Shown: positions 42,122 to 48,701 of the stretch, piece after piece
Position numbering within the stretch: the stretch's first letter is position 1
How the letters are laid out: each line of letters opens with the position of its first letter
DNA from: Eikenella sp.
GTDB lineage: Bacteria; Pseudomonadota; Gammaproteobacteria; Burkholderiales; Neisseriaceae
Length of the DNA stretch: 48,701 nucleotides
Assembly (NCBI GenBank): GCA_030528345.1
Contig: JAUMZB010000014.1
Coordinates: 1 to 48,701 of the forward strand
Reading direction: 5' to 3'
Program-made: the position numbers and the translations under genes
The notes under the pieces: generated by a model
Databases searched by the model: none
What the model was told of the DNA's origin: nothing
Seen by the model: only the letters and a program-made list of their open reading frames with translations

Positions 42122-42769
42122 TCAGACCAAGTTCAGAATATCGGCGGGGGCATCCACGCGGTAATCCGCCGGCCAAGTATCCACCGCGTCGTCGGCGGCG
42201 ATGTAGCCCCAGTTCACCAGCACCGTGGTCATGCCGGCATCGCGGCCGGCCTGCATGTCGCGCTCGGCGTCGCCCACATACAGGCAGTGCTGCGGTGCAA
42301 TACCGATTTCGGCGCAGGCGTGGTGCATCGGCAGCACGCTGGGTTTGGGGGCGGCGCAGGTGTCGCCGCTCACCACCACCGCAGGCGGGATGCTGAAGCC
42401 GAGGGTGGGCACCAGACGGTGGGTGAAGGTGTGCGGTTTGTTGGTGATGATGCCCCACGCCAGCCCCCTGCGGTGCAGGCCTTCGATCATGTCGTTGATG
42501 CCGCCGAACAGCACGGTGTCTTGGCAGAAACACTGTTCGTATTCGTCGAGATAGGCGCGGCGCCACTGCGGATGCTCGGGGTGTTCGAGAGTGATGCCGG
42601 CACCGAGGCGGATCAGGCCGTTGGCGCCGTGGCTGGCAATCGGCCGGATGGCGCTCATCGGCATGGCAGGCAGGCCTTTTTTGGCCAGCAGGCGGTTGAG
42701 TGCGCCGCCCAAATCCAAGGCGGTGTCGGCCAAAGTGCCGTCGAGGTCGAATAATACGGCTTGAATCAT
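42122..42769 (-). CDS. gph: phosphoglycolate phosphatase (HAD family)
   Basis: 215 aa. HAD motif I FDLDGTLADTA with nucleophile D8 and acid D10; motif II IITNKP (about 111-116); motif III lysine in APKPSVLPM; motif IV VGDAERDMQAG. The alpha-helical cap between residues 15 and 80 is class C1. Dephosphorylates 2-phosphoglycolate arising from DNA 3'-end repair; related sugar phosphates are an alternative. AAGGAACCCCG precedes the ATG. Located 32 bases after the DUF455 gene. Confidence 0.9.
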   Translation of the reverse strand: MIQAVLFDLDGTLADTALDLGGALNRLLAKKGLPAMPMSAIRPIASHGANGLIRLGAGITLEHPEHPQWRRAYLDEYEQCFCQDTVLFGGINDMIEGLHRRGLAWGIITNKPHTFTHRLVPTLGFSIPPAVVVSGDTCAAPKPSVLPMHHACAEIGIAPQHCLYVGDAERDMQAGRDAGMTTVLVNWGYIAADDAVDTWPADYRVDAPADILNLV

Positions 42770-42801
42770 CGGGGTTCCTTGTTTTCCATCCGAGTCTGTT
42801 T

Positions 42802-43617
42802 TCAGGTAGCCTTGCGGTCGCGCTCGAAGCTTTCCAGCATGGCCAGCTCGAATTCGCTGAAACCGGCCCGCTGGCGGGCTTCGAGGTTTACATGGCCGCG
42901 GAAAACAAACAGGTCGTAGCGTTGCAGCAGGCGGCGGAACAGGGCGATCGGTTCCAGGCCGCGCCGGGCGCACAAATAGGCGTACCAGCGGTTGCCTACC
43001 GCCACATGGCCGACTTCGTCGCGGTAAATGATGTCGAGCACGGCGCAGGTTTCGGCATCGCCTTTCTGCTCGATTTTGGCGCGGATGGCGGGGGTGACGT
43101 CCAAACCGCGCGCTTCCAGCACGCGCGGCACCAGCGCCATGCGCAGCAGCGGGTCGTAAGCGGTTTTGTCGGCCATTTCCCATAAATGCCCGTGGGCGGG
43201 GAAGCTGCCGTAATCGAAGCCGTGCGCCTGCAACCGCCGGCGCATCAGGCGGAAATGCAGGGCCTCTTCCGAGGCTACCTGAAGCCAATCGAGGGTGAAG
43301 GCCGGCGGCAGAGCGCGGAAGCGCCAAGCGGCATCCAAAGCCAGATTGATGGCGTTGAACTCGATGTGGCACACCGAGTGCAGCAGCGCGGCATAGCCTT
43401 CGGGCGTGCTCATTTTACGGGTGCCCACTGCTTCGGGCGGCACCAACTCGGGGCGCGGCGGACAACCCGCCTGCCTCAAATCATGAGACAAAGGCAAAAA
43501 AGTCTCCACGCCTGCGGCGCGGGCGCGCCCATAAAGCGCCGTCGCGCGGGCGGCTTTGTCCTCCGGATCGGTGCTGAGCAGGGCGGCTTCGATCTCGGCA
43601 TAAGAAACGGTTTGCAT
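42802..43617 (-). CDS. DUF455 ferritin-like protein
   Basis: 271 aa. Helical, with likely diiron-carboxylate ligands: HIEFNAINLALDAAW (E-xx-H type region at about 103-117), ASEEALHFRLMRRRL (E, E--H) and DEVGHVAVGNRW (E--H). These pairs follow the ferritin-like pattern of the DUF455 family. Function unknown; relatives sit next to RNA- or tRNA-modifying genes in some genomes, so an MiaE-like hydroxylase role is conceivable but unproven. Start 43617 by family length. First gene of the DUF455 - gph run. Confidence 0.85.
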   Translation of the reverse strand: MQTVSYAEIEAALLSTDPEDKAARATALYGRARAAGVETFLPLSHDLRQAGCPPRPELVPPEAVGTRKMSTPEGYAALLHSVCHIEFNAINLALDAAWRFRALPPAFTLDWLQVASEEALHFRLMRRRLQAHGFDYGSFPAHGHLWEMADKTAYDPLLRMALVPRVLEARGLDVTPAIRAKIEQKGDAETCAVLDIIYRDEVGHVAVGNRWYAYLCARRGLEPIALFRRLLQRYDLFVFRGHVNLEARQRAGFSEFELAMLESFERDRKAT

Positions 43618-43906
43618 GGGGCGGATTATATAGCAGCCGCCGCCAGCCGCGCAGCCGTATCTTGCCGCCCCGAGGCTGGCCGAAACCGCTCCGCCCGCAT
43701 TCTGCCTGCCGCCTGGGGGCACAAGCGTAGATCGGCCCGCAGATTAAATCGGGGTAAAAGTGCGGCCGCTGCCGCAAACTAACTGCTTGCTTGTGCTGGA
43801 AAAAGCCGATGTCCCTGTTCTTTACATTCCGCCGTCCCGCTGGCCGCAGCACGGCACGGTGGTACAATGCGCCGCATTGTTTCCCACACACAGCAAAGGC
43901 AAACCA
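43618..43906. other. 289-bp divergent promoter region DUF455 / lolA
   Basis: Contains an extended -10 for lolA, TGGTACAAT (43860-43868), with only a weak -35. Nothing else recognised. Confidence 0.5.
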
Positions 43907-44527
43907 ATGCAAAACAAATGGTTCATCCAACTGGCCGCCGCCGCCGTTTTGTCCGGCAGCCTCTCCCTCGCCCAAGCCGGCGGCATTGAAGCGCTGCAAA
44001 AATTCAATGCCGACACCGACGGCATCAGCGGCAGCTTCAGCCAAAGCGTACAGAGCCGCAACAAAACGCAAAGCGCACGCGGCAGTTTCAGCATTCTGCG
44101 CCCCGGCCTGTTCAAATGGGAATACAGCCAGCCCTACAAACAAACCATTGTCGGCGACGGCCAGCACATCTGGCTGTACGACATCGACTTGGCCCAAATC
44201 ACCAAAACCGCGCAAAACCAAGCCATCGGCGACAGCCCGGCCGCTATTTTGTCGAACAGAGACGCGCTGGAAGCCAGTTATACCCTGAAAGAAGACGGCT
44301 CGGCCAACGGCATCGACTACGTCTTGGCCACACCCAAGCGCTCCAACGCCGGCTACCAATACATCCGCATCGGTTTTAAAGGCGACTCGCTGGCCGAAAT
44401 GCGCCTGAAAGACAGCTTCGGCAACCAAACCACCATCCGCTTTTCCAACCTCAACGCCCGCCCGAACCTTTCGCGCAACCATTTCCGCTTCACCCCGCCG
44501 CAAGGGGTGGATGTGATCAGCCAATAA
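43907..44527 (+). CDS. lolA: outer membrane lipoprotein carrier protein LolA
   Basis: 206 aa. Signal peptide MQNKWFIQLAAAAVLSGSLSLAQA, mature GGIEALQKF. The LolA fold is indicated by GSFSQSVQSRNKTQSARGSFSILRPGLFKWEY (family pattern G-F-Q------------G-F---RPG-F-W-Y), IVGDGQHIWLYDIDLAQIT and the D-FGNQT-IRF-N near residue 175. Shuttles lipoproteins from LolCDE across the periplasm to LolB. It would serve BamD and the other lipoproteins in the window. Followed by an uptake-sequence terminator. Confidence 0.93.
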   Translation: MQNKWFIQLAAAAVLSGSLSLAQAGGIEALQKFNADTDGISGSFSQSVQSRNKTQSARGSFSILRPGLFKWEYSQPYKQTIVGDGQHIWLYDIDLAQITKTAQNQAIGDSPAAILSNRDALEASYTLKEDGSANGIDYVLATPKRSNAGYQYIRIGFKGDSLAEMRLKDSFGNQTTIRFSNLNARPNLSRNHFRFTPPQGVDVISQ

Positions 44528-44546
44528 AGCGGCTGCAGCGGGCAAA

Positions 44547-44600
44547 CAGGCTGCCTGAAACACGGCTTCCGGCCAAGCCGGGCTTTTCAGGTAGCCTGTT
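44547..44600 (+). terminator. uptake-sequence terminator of lolA
   Basis: CAGGCTGCCTGAAA (44547-44560) and TTTCAGGTAGCCTG (44585-44598), two dialects paired, loop with an inner GGCTT/AAGCC stem, followed by TTTT. Confidence 0.75.
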
Positions 44601-44628
44601 TTACTCTGCCGGGCAAACGCTTCGCCCC

Positions 44629-44657
44629 TTGCCTTATCCTTCCGCTTTCTATATAAA
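44629..44657 (+). promoter_or_regulatory. promoter of the PhnD-like gene
   Basis: TTGCCT (44629-44634), 17-base spacer, TATAAA (44652-44657); leader of about 30 bases to the ATG at 44694. Confidence 0.5.
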
Positions 44658-44693
44658 GCACGCCACACACGCTTACATCACGCTGGAAACACC

Positions 44694-45569
44694 ATGCCCG
44701 ACAAATCTACCGTCCCCTTTCTGGTTGCGCCCGACTACCTGCCCGACCACTTCAGCCATTGGTATCTGCTCAGCAGCCATCTGCAACGCGAAAGCGGCTG
44801 CACCATTCCGCTGGAGTTGCCCGCCTCCCACTCTGAGATGAATGCCTTGCTGGCGGAAGGCAACATCGGCCTGCTGTATGCCGATGCTTTTTTGGCCGCC
44901 GGGCTGATCCGCGAACAAGCTTGGCTGCCGCTGGTGCGGCCGGTCAACCGCTACGACGAAGTATTGGTGGCCGTGGCCGCCGATTCTCCCTATCAAAGCC
45001 TGTGCGAGCTGCCTGCCGACGCGATGATTCAAAGCCGTCCCAACCAAGACATCTGCCGCATCGGCTTGCGCCTGCTGCGCGAATCCTGCCTGAATACCGA
45101 AAACATCCGGCTGGCCGAAGCAGACTCACTCTCTCTGGTGGCTTCCGCGCTGTTGAAAGGCGAAGCCCAAGCCGGCTTCTTCACCGCCGGCATTTACCAC
45201 CATCTGTCCAAACACACCCGCGACAGCCTGCGTGTGCTGCAGGAAAGCCAATTGGGCAATGTATCCCATCTGATTGTGCTGCATCCCAAACACGCCGCCC
45301 TGCAGGAAACCCTGCGGCAGGCTTTCTGCGGCATGACAGGCAAACCGGCCGCCGCGCTGATTTTGGAGTCGCTCGACATGCCCGAAGGCTTTGCCGGTTT
45401 CACCGCAGAAGAAGCCGAAATCATGACGGCTTGGATGCTCGAAACGGCACCCGCCGACGGCGGGCAGGCTGATGAAGCCGGTGAGGCGGGCACCCAAGCC
45501 GAAGCGGGAGCGGAAACGGAAAATGCGCCGGCTGCCGATGCTGTCGAAACCCCGGTTCATCCTGATTAA
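44694..45569 (+). CDS. PhnD/SsuA-like substrate-binding-fold protein without signal peptide
   Basis: 291 aa. The body has the two-lobe pattern of phosphonate-type periplasmic binding proteins: APDYLPDHFSHWYLLSSHLQRESG, ALLAEGNIGLLYADAF, WLPLVRPVNRYDEVLVAVAADSPYQSLCEL, LLKGEAQAGFFTAGIYHHL, then IVLHPKHAALQETLRQAFCGMTG. There is no signal peptide or lipobox, so it probably stays in the cytoplasm and senses or binds a ligand there. No ABC transporter genes accompany it. The last 40 residues (PADGGQADEAGEAGTQAEAG...) are a disordered acidic tail. Own promoter at 44629. Confidence 0.75.
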   Translation: MPDKSTVPFLVAPDYLPDHFSHWYLLSSHLQRESGCTIPLELPASHSEMNALLAEGNIGLLYADAFLAAGLIREQAWLPLVRPVNRYDEVLVAVAADSPYQSLCELPADAMIQSRPNQDICRIGLRLLRESCLNTENIRLAEADSLSLVASALLKGEAQAGFFTAGIYHHLSKHTRDSLRVLQESQLGNVSHLIVLHPKHAALQETLRQAFCGMTGKPAAALILESLDMPEGFAGFTAEEAEIMTAWMLETAPADGGQADEAGEAGTQAEAGAETENAPAADAVETPVHPD

Positions 45570-45608
45570 AAGTCTGAAACGGACAAAGTGGTATAAGATC
45601 CAATCTTG

Positions 45609-45656
45609 ACAAGCCAAACGGCCGCAACCCATCAGGGTTGCGGCCGTTTGGCTTGT
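45609..45656. terminator. 22-bp perfect hairpin between convergent genes
   Basis: The 22 bases at 45609-45630 are exactly complementary to 45635-45656, with a four-base loop. It starts ACAAGCCAAACGG and has GGCCGC inside. It lies between converging genes (stops at 45569 and 45677) and probably serves both, though neither side has a strong T-run. Confidence 0.7.
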
Positions 45657-45676
45657 TTGGCAGCCGGACACGCGCC

Positions 45677-46342
45677 TTATTGCGGCAGCGGCAGATCAGG
45701 ACGCGGCAGCTCGCGCAAATCGCGCCAGCCGTCATTGGTTTTCACCATGGTGGCCTGCTCGGTGCGGCGGGTATGCAGGCTGTCTTTCCAGTCGGCACTG
45801 CCGCGGCTCAGCAGGCGGTCGGCCCAGCCTTCCAGATTCACATCGGCTTCATACACCACTTGCGATACGGTCAAACCCACCGCATTGGTGGCCGGCTCGG
45901 TGTAATACAGTACGTTTTCGATGCGCTGTTTGCCGATGCAGAACAGCGGGCCGTGCGCACCGGGGCGGGTTTGCGCCTGACCCTTGGCGGTAATATTGAA
46001 GACCGCCTCGTTCCCGGCGCTGTTTTTGTCTTTTTGATAGAAACCCTCGTCTTCCAGAATCTTCATCTGTTTCAGCGCGGTTTCGTTCAAACGGTCGCCG
46101 TGCAGATTATGGGTTTCCAATACGATGCGGTCCATGCCCAACATGATTTGGCGGCCGATCACATGGCCGTCCTGCACATCCTGGCTGCTCACGTTCAAAG
46201 CCAGGGGCAGGCACACGCCGCTGTTTTTGCTGTAACGCTCAATCGCATGTTTAAACTGGCTTTTACCGGCCTCATGGCTGCCGCCGCAGCCGGCCAGCAG
46301 CACGCTCATGCCGATCAGGCCGGCGGCGTAAAATTTCTTCAT
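45677..46342 (-). CDS. putative lipoprotein, unknown function
   Basis: 221 aa. MKKFYAAGLIGMSVLLAGC: lipobox LLAGC with C19 followed by GGS. The mature part contains YSKNSGVCLPLALN, KGQAQTRPGAHGPLFCIGKQRI (one of two further cysteines), VLYYTEPATNAVGLTVSQVVYEA and a repeat-free end. I recall similar hypothetical lipoproteins in Neisseriaceae but no function. GGAGTGGAT precedes the ATG at 46342; five further in-frame codons upstream are not part of a normal signal. Divergent from the YffB-like gene, 149 bases away. Confidence 0.75.
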   Translation of the reverse strand: MKKFYAAGLIGMSVLLAGCGGSHEAGKSQFKHAIERYSKNSGVCLPLALNVSSQDVQDGHVIGRQIMLGMDRIVLETHNLHGDRLNETALKQMKILEDEGFYQKDKNSAGNEAVFNITAKGQAQTRPGAHGPLFCIGKQRIENVLYYTEPATNAVGLTVSQVVYEADVNLEGWADRLLSRGSADWKDSLHTRRTEQATMVKTNDGWRDLRELPRPDLPLPQ

Positions 46343-46415
46343 ATCCACTCCTTCCAATCGTCACCCTGTAAACGGGGGTTCCACATTCGACCCGCCGGAC
46401 GGGCCATGCCGCATC

Positions 46416-46444
46416 ATGACAAAAAAACAGGCTGCCCGTACAAT
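46416..46444 (+). promoter_or_regulatory. promoter of the YffB-like gene
   Basis: ATGACA (46416-46421), 17-base spacer, TACAAT (46439-46444). Leader about 40 bases, with AAAGGA before the ATG at 46492. Confidence 0.55.
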
Positions 46445-46491
46445 ACAGGCAGTTTCATCCTCTGTCATCCTGTTAAAGGATTATACACAAA

Positions 46492-46845
46492 ATGACCACT
46501 CTGTACGGTATCCCCAACTGCACCACCGTCAAAAAAGCCCGCAGCTGGCTTGACGGGCATCAACAGCCTTACACTTTCGTCAACTTCAAAACCGATCCGC
46601 CCGCTGCGGCCTTGCTGGAGCAATGGCTGGCGCAAGTCGGCGCCGATGTTTTGATCAACCGCAAAGGCACCACTTGGCGCCAACTCAGCGACGCCGAAAA
46701 AGCCGCTGCCGACACCGCCGCCGGCGCCGTTGCCCTGATGCAGGCACATCCTTCCGTGATCAAACGGCCGGTTCTGCGGCACGAAAACCGCATCAGCGTC
46801 GGTTTCCAACCCGAGCAGTATCAGGCTCTGTTTGCTTTCAGGTAG
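46492..46845 (+). CDS. ArsC/Spx-family protein (YffB-like)
   Basis: 117 aa. LYGIPNCTTVKKARSWLDGH: C10 stands at the ArsC active-site position in a thioredoxin fold (GIPNCDTxKKA in YffB/Spx-like proteins). It continues with the conserved VLINRKGTTWRQLSD and HPSVIKRPVL blocks; R of KRPVL is conserved in arsenate reductases. Probably a glutathione-dependent thiol reductase-like protein rather than a true arsenate reductase, since no ars genes are near. The last residues (FAFR) are encoded by an uptake sequence at 46837-46848. Followed closely by lpxH on the same strand, perhaps co-transcribed. Confidence 0.88.
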   Translation: MTTLYGIPNCTTVKKARSWLDGHQQPYTFVNFKTDPPAAALLEQWLAQVGADVLINRKGTTWRQLSDAEKAAADTAAGAVALMQAHPSVIKRPVLRHENRISVGFQPEQYQALFAFR

Positions 46846-46874
46846 CCCGCTCTTACATGAAACAAGTACCCGCC

Positions 46875-47612
46875 ATGAAGCAAACCGTATTGATTGCGGA
46901 TCTGCATCTGTCTGCCGATCATCCTGAACTGACCGAGCTGTTCCTGCACCACCTCGGCCGTTGGCAGGGGAAAATCGATGCCCTCTATATCCTCGGCGAT
47001 TTCTTTGATGCTTGGATCGGAGACGACGACGACTCTCCCTTTGCCGCCGGCATCGTCGGGCACTTGGCCGAATTCACCCGCCACAGCCCCGTCTATTTCG
47101 TGCACGGCAACCGGGATTTCCTGCTGGGCACCGACTTCGCCCGCCGCAGCGGACTTACCCTGCTGCCCGAACACAGTCTGATTACCCTCTACGGCCATTC
47201 CTACGTTATCGCCCACGGTGACGAACTGTGCACCGCCGACCTGCCCTATATGCAGTTCCGCGCCCAATCGCGCCATCCCGCCTGGCAGGCCGCCGTTTTG
47301 GGCAAACCCTTGGCCGAGCGTCGTCTGCTGGCGGCACAAATCCGCCAAATGAGCGAGCGGGGCAAAAACGAAAACGGCAAAAGCGAAATGTCCGATGCCA
47401 CGCCGGAAGGCATTATTGCCCTGATGCAGCATTATCCCGCCGCCGATTTGATCCACGGCCACACCCACCGTCCCGCCGTCCACCGGCATACCCTGCCCGA
47501 CGGCCGCAGCTTCACCCGCTACGTCCTGCAAGACTGGTATGGCAGCGAAGGCGGCTGCCTCACGGTTTCCCCAGAGGGGGTGCGCATGGAAACCCTGCGG
47601 CTGCCTGATTGA
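46875..47612 (+). CDS. lpxH: UDP-2,3-diacylglucosamine diphosphatase
   Basis: 245 aa. Calcineurin-like phosphoesterase motifs in order: LIADLHLS (D9, H11), YILGDFFDAWIGDDD, HGNRDFLLG, IAHGDELC and LIHGHTHRPAVH. Removes UMP from UDP-2,3-diacylglucosamine to give lipid X in lipid A synthesis, at the membrane surface. Start at 46875 puts the first motif at residue 9 as in relatives; an ATG six codons earlier (46857) is also possible, and neither has a good ribosome site. Thirty bases after the YffB-like gene. Terminator at 47653-47691. Confidence 0.93.
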   Translation: MKQTVLIADLHLSADHPELTELFLHHLGRWQGKIDALYILGDFFDAWIGDDDDSPFAAGIVGHLAEFTRHSPVYFVHGNRDFLLGTDFARRSGLTLLPEHSLITLYGHSYVIAHGDELCTADLPYMQFRAQSRHPAWQAAVLGKPLAERRLLAAQIRQMSERGKNENGKSEMSDATPEGIIALMQHYPAADLIHGHTHRPAVHRHTLPDGRSFTRYVLQDWYGSEGGCLTVSPEGVRMETLRLPD

Positions 47613-47652
47613 TGCCCCGGTTTTTATCTGCCGCGATGCGGCCTGCCGGGTA

Positions 47653-47691
47653 AACAGCCGCAGCATTTTACGCAATGCTCCGGCTGTTTTT
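47653..47691 (+). terminator. lpxH terminator
   Basis: AACAGCCG...CGGCTGTTTTT outer stem with inner AGCATT/AATGCT stem, followed by a T-run; 40 bases after the lpxH stop. Confidence 0.85.
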
Positions 47692-47875
47692 ACGCCAAAT
47701 GAAGCCGTGAGATCTTTGCAAACCCTCCCAACGGTTCTGCCTTTTCAAGCGGCAACAGACGCGCATAAACCCGTTGGCGGCTTGCCGCGGCGGCATACAG
47801 TATTGCGGTCGGGAATGCCCGGTTGCTCGAATGTAGACAGTCCCTGGGAAATGCGGGAGGGGAGTATATAAGCGT

Positions 47876-47904
47876 ATATTTTTTATGAATTTTATAAAAA
47901 ATAT
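47876..47904. repeat. AT-only palindrome
   Basis: ATATTTTTTAT / ATAAAAAATAT with a 7-base spacer, perfect 11-bp arms. Not a terminator; may be a protein-binding or curved-DNA site. Confidence 0.5.
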
Positions 47905-48277
47905 AATCGTATTTCGCTTGGCTGAGGGTGTTCTTAACGTTTGTTAAATACAAGCGTAAGTATGGGGCTTTTTTTGCGGCATCCCTCATTTTCCGGCCGC
48001 TGCCGATGGAGGAGGGCTTGGCGGAATATTGCGCGAAAATCCCTGATTGTGATTTTTCAAATTGGCGGAGGCTTTGACGGCCTCGCCGTATTTTTCCGTA
48101 AAATCAGCATTTGTACGCTTTTGTCATTATTTTTATAGAATTTAATCTCAAGAATATAAGAAATAGAAGGCAAAAGTTCTGTGAATAAGGCGCCATATCT
48201 TCTATGGATTTTTTATTCTAAAAGCTGATTATTTTCAAATCGCTATTGCGTTCAGTCAAATTTCCGCAAATTTACCT

Positions 48278-48356
48278 TTGTATATTTTTGTTAATGTTGG
48301 TAATATGCCTCCGTCGGCAGACTTGTGCTGCTGCCGTTTTCGGGCAGCCGTTTTTT
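48278..48356 (+). promoter_or_regulatory. promoter with attenuator-like leader
   Basis: Promoter TTGTAT (48278-48283), 17-base spacer, TAATAT (48301-48306); expected start about 48313. The leader can form either CGGCAG (48315-48320) with CTGCCG (48331-48336), or GCTGCC (48330-48335) with GGCAGC (48343-48348) followed by CGTTTTTTATTTT. The two hairpins share CTGCC and exclude each other, the arrangement of an anti-terminator and a terminator. Lies about 160 bases before the gene at 48518. Confidence 0.55.
48330..48356 (+). terminator. intrinsic terminator within the leader
   Basis: GCTGCC-gttttcg-GGCAGC then CGTTTTTT. No coding sequence precedes it within 700 bases, so it must end a short RNA or act as attenuator. 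Confidence 0.65.
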
Positions 48357-48400
48357 ATTTTCCTGCTTGATTAAAGACAAACGTGCAGCAAAAGTGAAAA

Positions 48401-48448
48401 CGGCCTTGTTGCCGCCGCCGGCAGAGAGGTGCCGCGGCAACAAGGCCG
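48401..48448. repeat. 14-bp perfect inverted repeat
   Basis: CGGCCTTGTTGCCG (48401-48414) and CGGCAACAAGGCCG (48435-48448), 20-base loop. Read on the minus strand it is followed by TTTTCACTTTT, so it could stop antisense transcription; on the plus strand it lies in the leader of the next gene. Confidence 0.65.
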
Positions 48449-48517
48449 GAAAACGCCACACACAGCAGCCGGATTTTCCATCCATCATTATTTTCAAATC
48501 ATTTGGAGTGCAGGGGT

Positions 48518-48701
48518 ATGCAGACGACACAGTCGGTAAGCAAAGGCAAATACCGGAGCATCACACTTTCGCTTCTGGTGTTGCTGGTTATCCTATTCGG
48601 GGTGCTGGCAGGCAACTATTATCTGACCACGCAAATTGCCAACAATACCAACCGGATCGAGGTCATCAACCGGTTGGACGACAATATGCAGAATATTCTG
48701 A
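48518..48701 (+). CDS. membrane sensor/chemoreceptor-like protein, 5' end only
   Basis: 61 codons before the window ends. Begins MQTTQSVSKGKYRSITLS, then a membrane helix LLVLLVILFGVLAGNYYL (about 19-36), then a helical, polar segment TTQIANNTNRIEVINRLDDN. A short cytoplasmic N-terminus, one helix and a helical periplasmic start fit a methyl-accepting chemotaxis or PilJ/NarX-type sensor, but this is inference from topology only. GGAG and AGGGG lie within 15 bases of the ATG. Its expression may depend on the attenuator-like leader upstream. Confidence 0.6.
   Translation, partial: MQTTQSVSKGKYRSITLSLLVLLVILFGVLAGNYYLTTQIANNTNRIEVINRLDDNMQNIL

Larger units (their letters stand above)
47613..48517. 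other. 0.9-kb AT-rich non-coding region
   Basis: Contains the lpxH terminator, a left-end fragment like MITE family B (GAGATCTTTGCAAA at 47709-47722), a markedly AT-rich stretch (about 47860-48300) with an 11-bp palindrome at 47876-47904, a terminator-like hairpin at 48063-48101, and a promoter plus attenuator-like leader (48278-48356). A 14-bp hairpin at 48401-48448 precedes the next gene. Short open frames on both strands look spurious. Confidence 0.6.

Noticed and set aside
47690..47989. 99-codon minus-strand ORF after lpxH
   Set aside because: No ribosome site, includes the MITE-like end at 47709, and the predicted peptide is compositionally mixed without any domain.
1..48701. CRISPR arrays, tRNA or rRNA genes
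   Set aside because: No regularly spaced direct repeats, no tRNA T-loop/acceptor arrangement and no rRNA-like sequence were seen on reading through both strands. A tRNA-finding program was not available to confirm this.

Overview
The window is a piece of a GC-rich chromosome from a member of the Neisseriaceae, most likely Eikenella or a close relative. The main evidence is the many copies of the 12-mer AGGCTACCTGAA, the DNA uptake sequence dialect known from Eikenella. It is mixed with AGGCTGCCTGAA, the Simonsiella-type dialect, and the two are often paired as inverted repeats that act as terminators. Gene content fits this: bamD next to rluD, hemD-hemX-hemY, waaA, tamA-tamB, lolA, lpxH, a Neisseria-like porin and a class I fumarase. 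I see no rRNA, tRNA, CRISPR array, prophage or intact insertion sequence.

Layout. (a) 1-9.3 kb: an edge-truncated PIN-like gene; a minus-strand operon (DoxX-like, DUF2269, membrane protein, SDR); a DCC-family gene; fpr with a J-domain membrane protein; a DUF4124 protein; and bamD, whose start codon overlaps that of the divergent rluD. A 1.1-kb non-coding stretch (3.1-4.2 kb) carries palindromic operators, a promoter without a clear gene, two perfect DnaA-box 9-mers and a MITE. (b) 9.4-16 kb: pepA, then the haem genes hemD-X-Y and a Bcr/CflA exporter. (c) 16-22.2 kb: msrAB, two tandem XAC2610-like secreted proteins, a ricin-type lectin lipoprotein, a GNAT acetyltransferase, waaA and a lipoprotein. 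(d) 22.4-28.4 kb: a MITE, then tamB and tamA. (e) 28.9-34.9 kb, plus strand: two sstT paralogues (the second behind a perfect FNR-type box), a low-molecular-weight phosphatase, ilvD and an SH3-domain protein. (f) 35-43.6 kb, minus strand: M48 lipoprotein protease, porin, fumarase, LTA-synthase-type membrane enzyme, CinA-like protein, phosphoglycolate phosphatase and a DUF455 ferritin-like protein. (g) 43.9-48.7 kb: lolA, a PhnD-like protein without signal peptide, a lipoprotein, an ArsC/YffB-like protein and lpxH. A 0.9-kb AT-rich non-coding region follows and ends in what looks like an attenuator leader before a truncated membrane-receptor gene.

Much of the set serves the envelope: beta-barrel assembly (BamD, TamA/TamB), LPS (WaaA, LpxH), lipoprotein transport (LolA), porin and periplasmic quality control (M48).

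The most interesting non-coding signals are these. There is a family of about 250-bp (and one 68-bp) inverted-repeat elements ending in TAGGGCGTGTCG, two copies of which supply the stop codon of the ORF they abut. Three palindromes AATTTCTG-N6-CAGAAATT link the DoxX operon and the DCC gene. A compact promoter/anti-terminator/terminator leader lies at 48278-48356. No whole new defence or mobile system was found.
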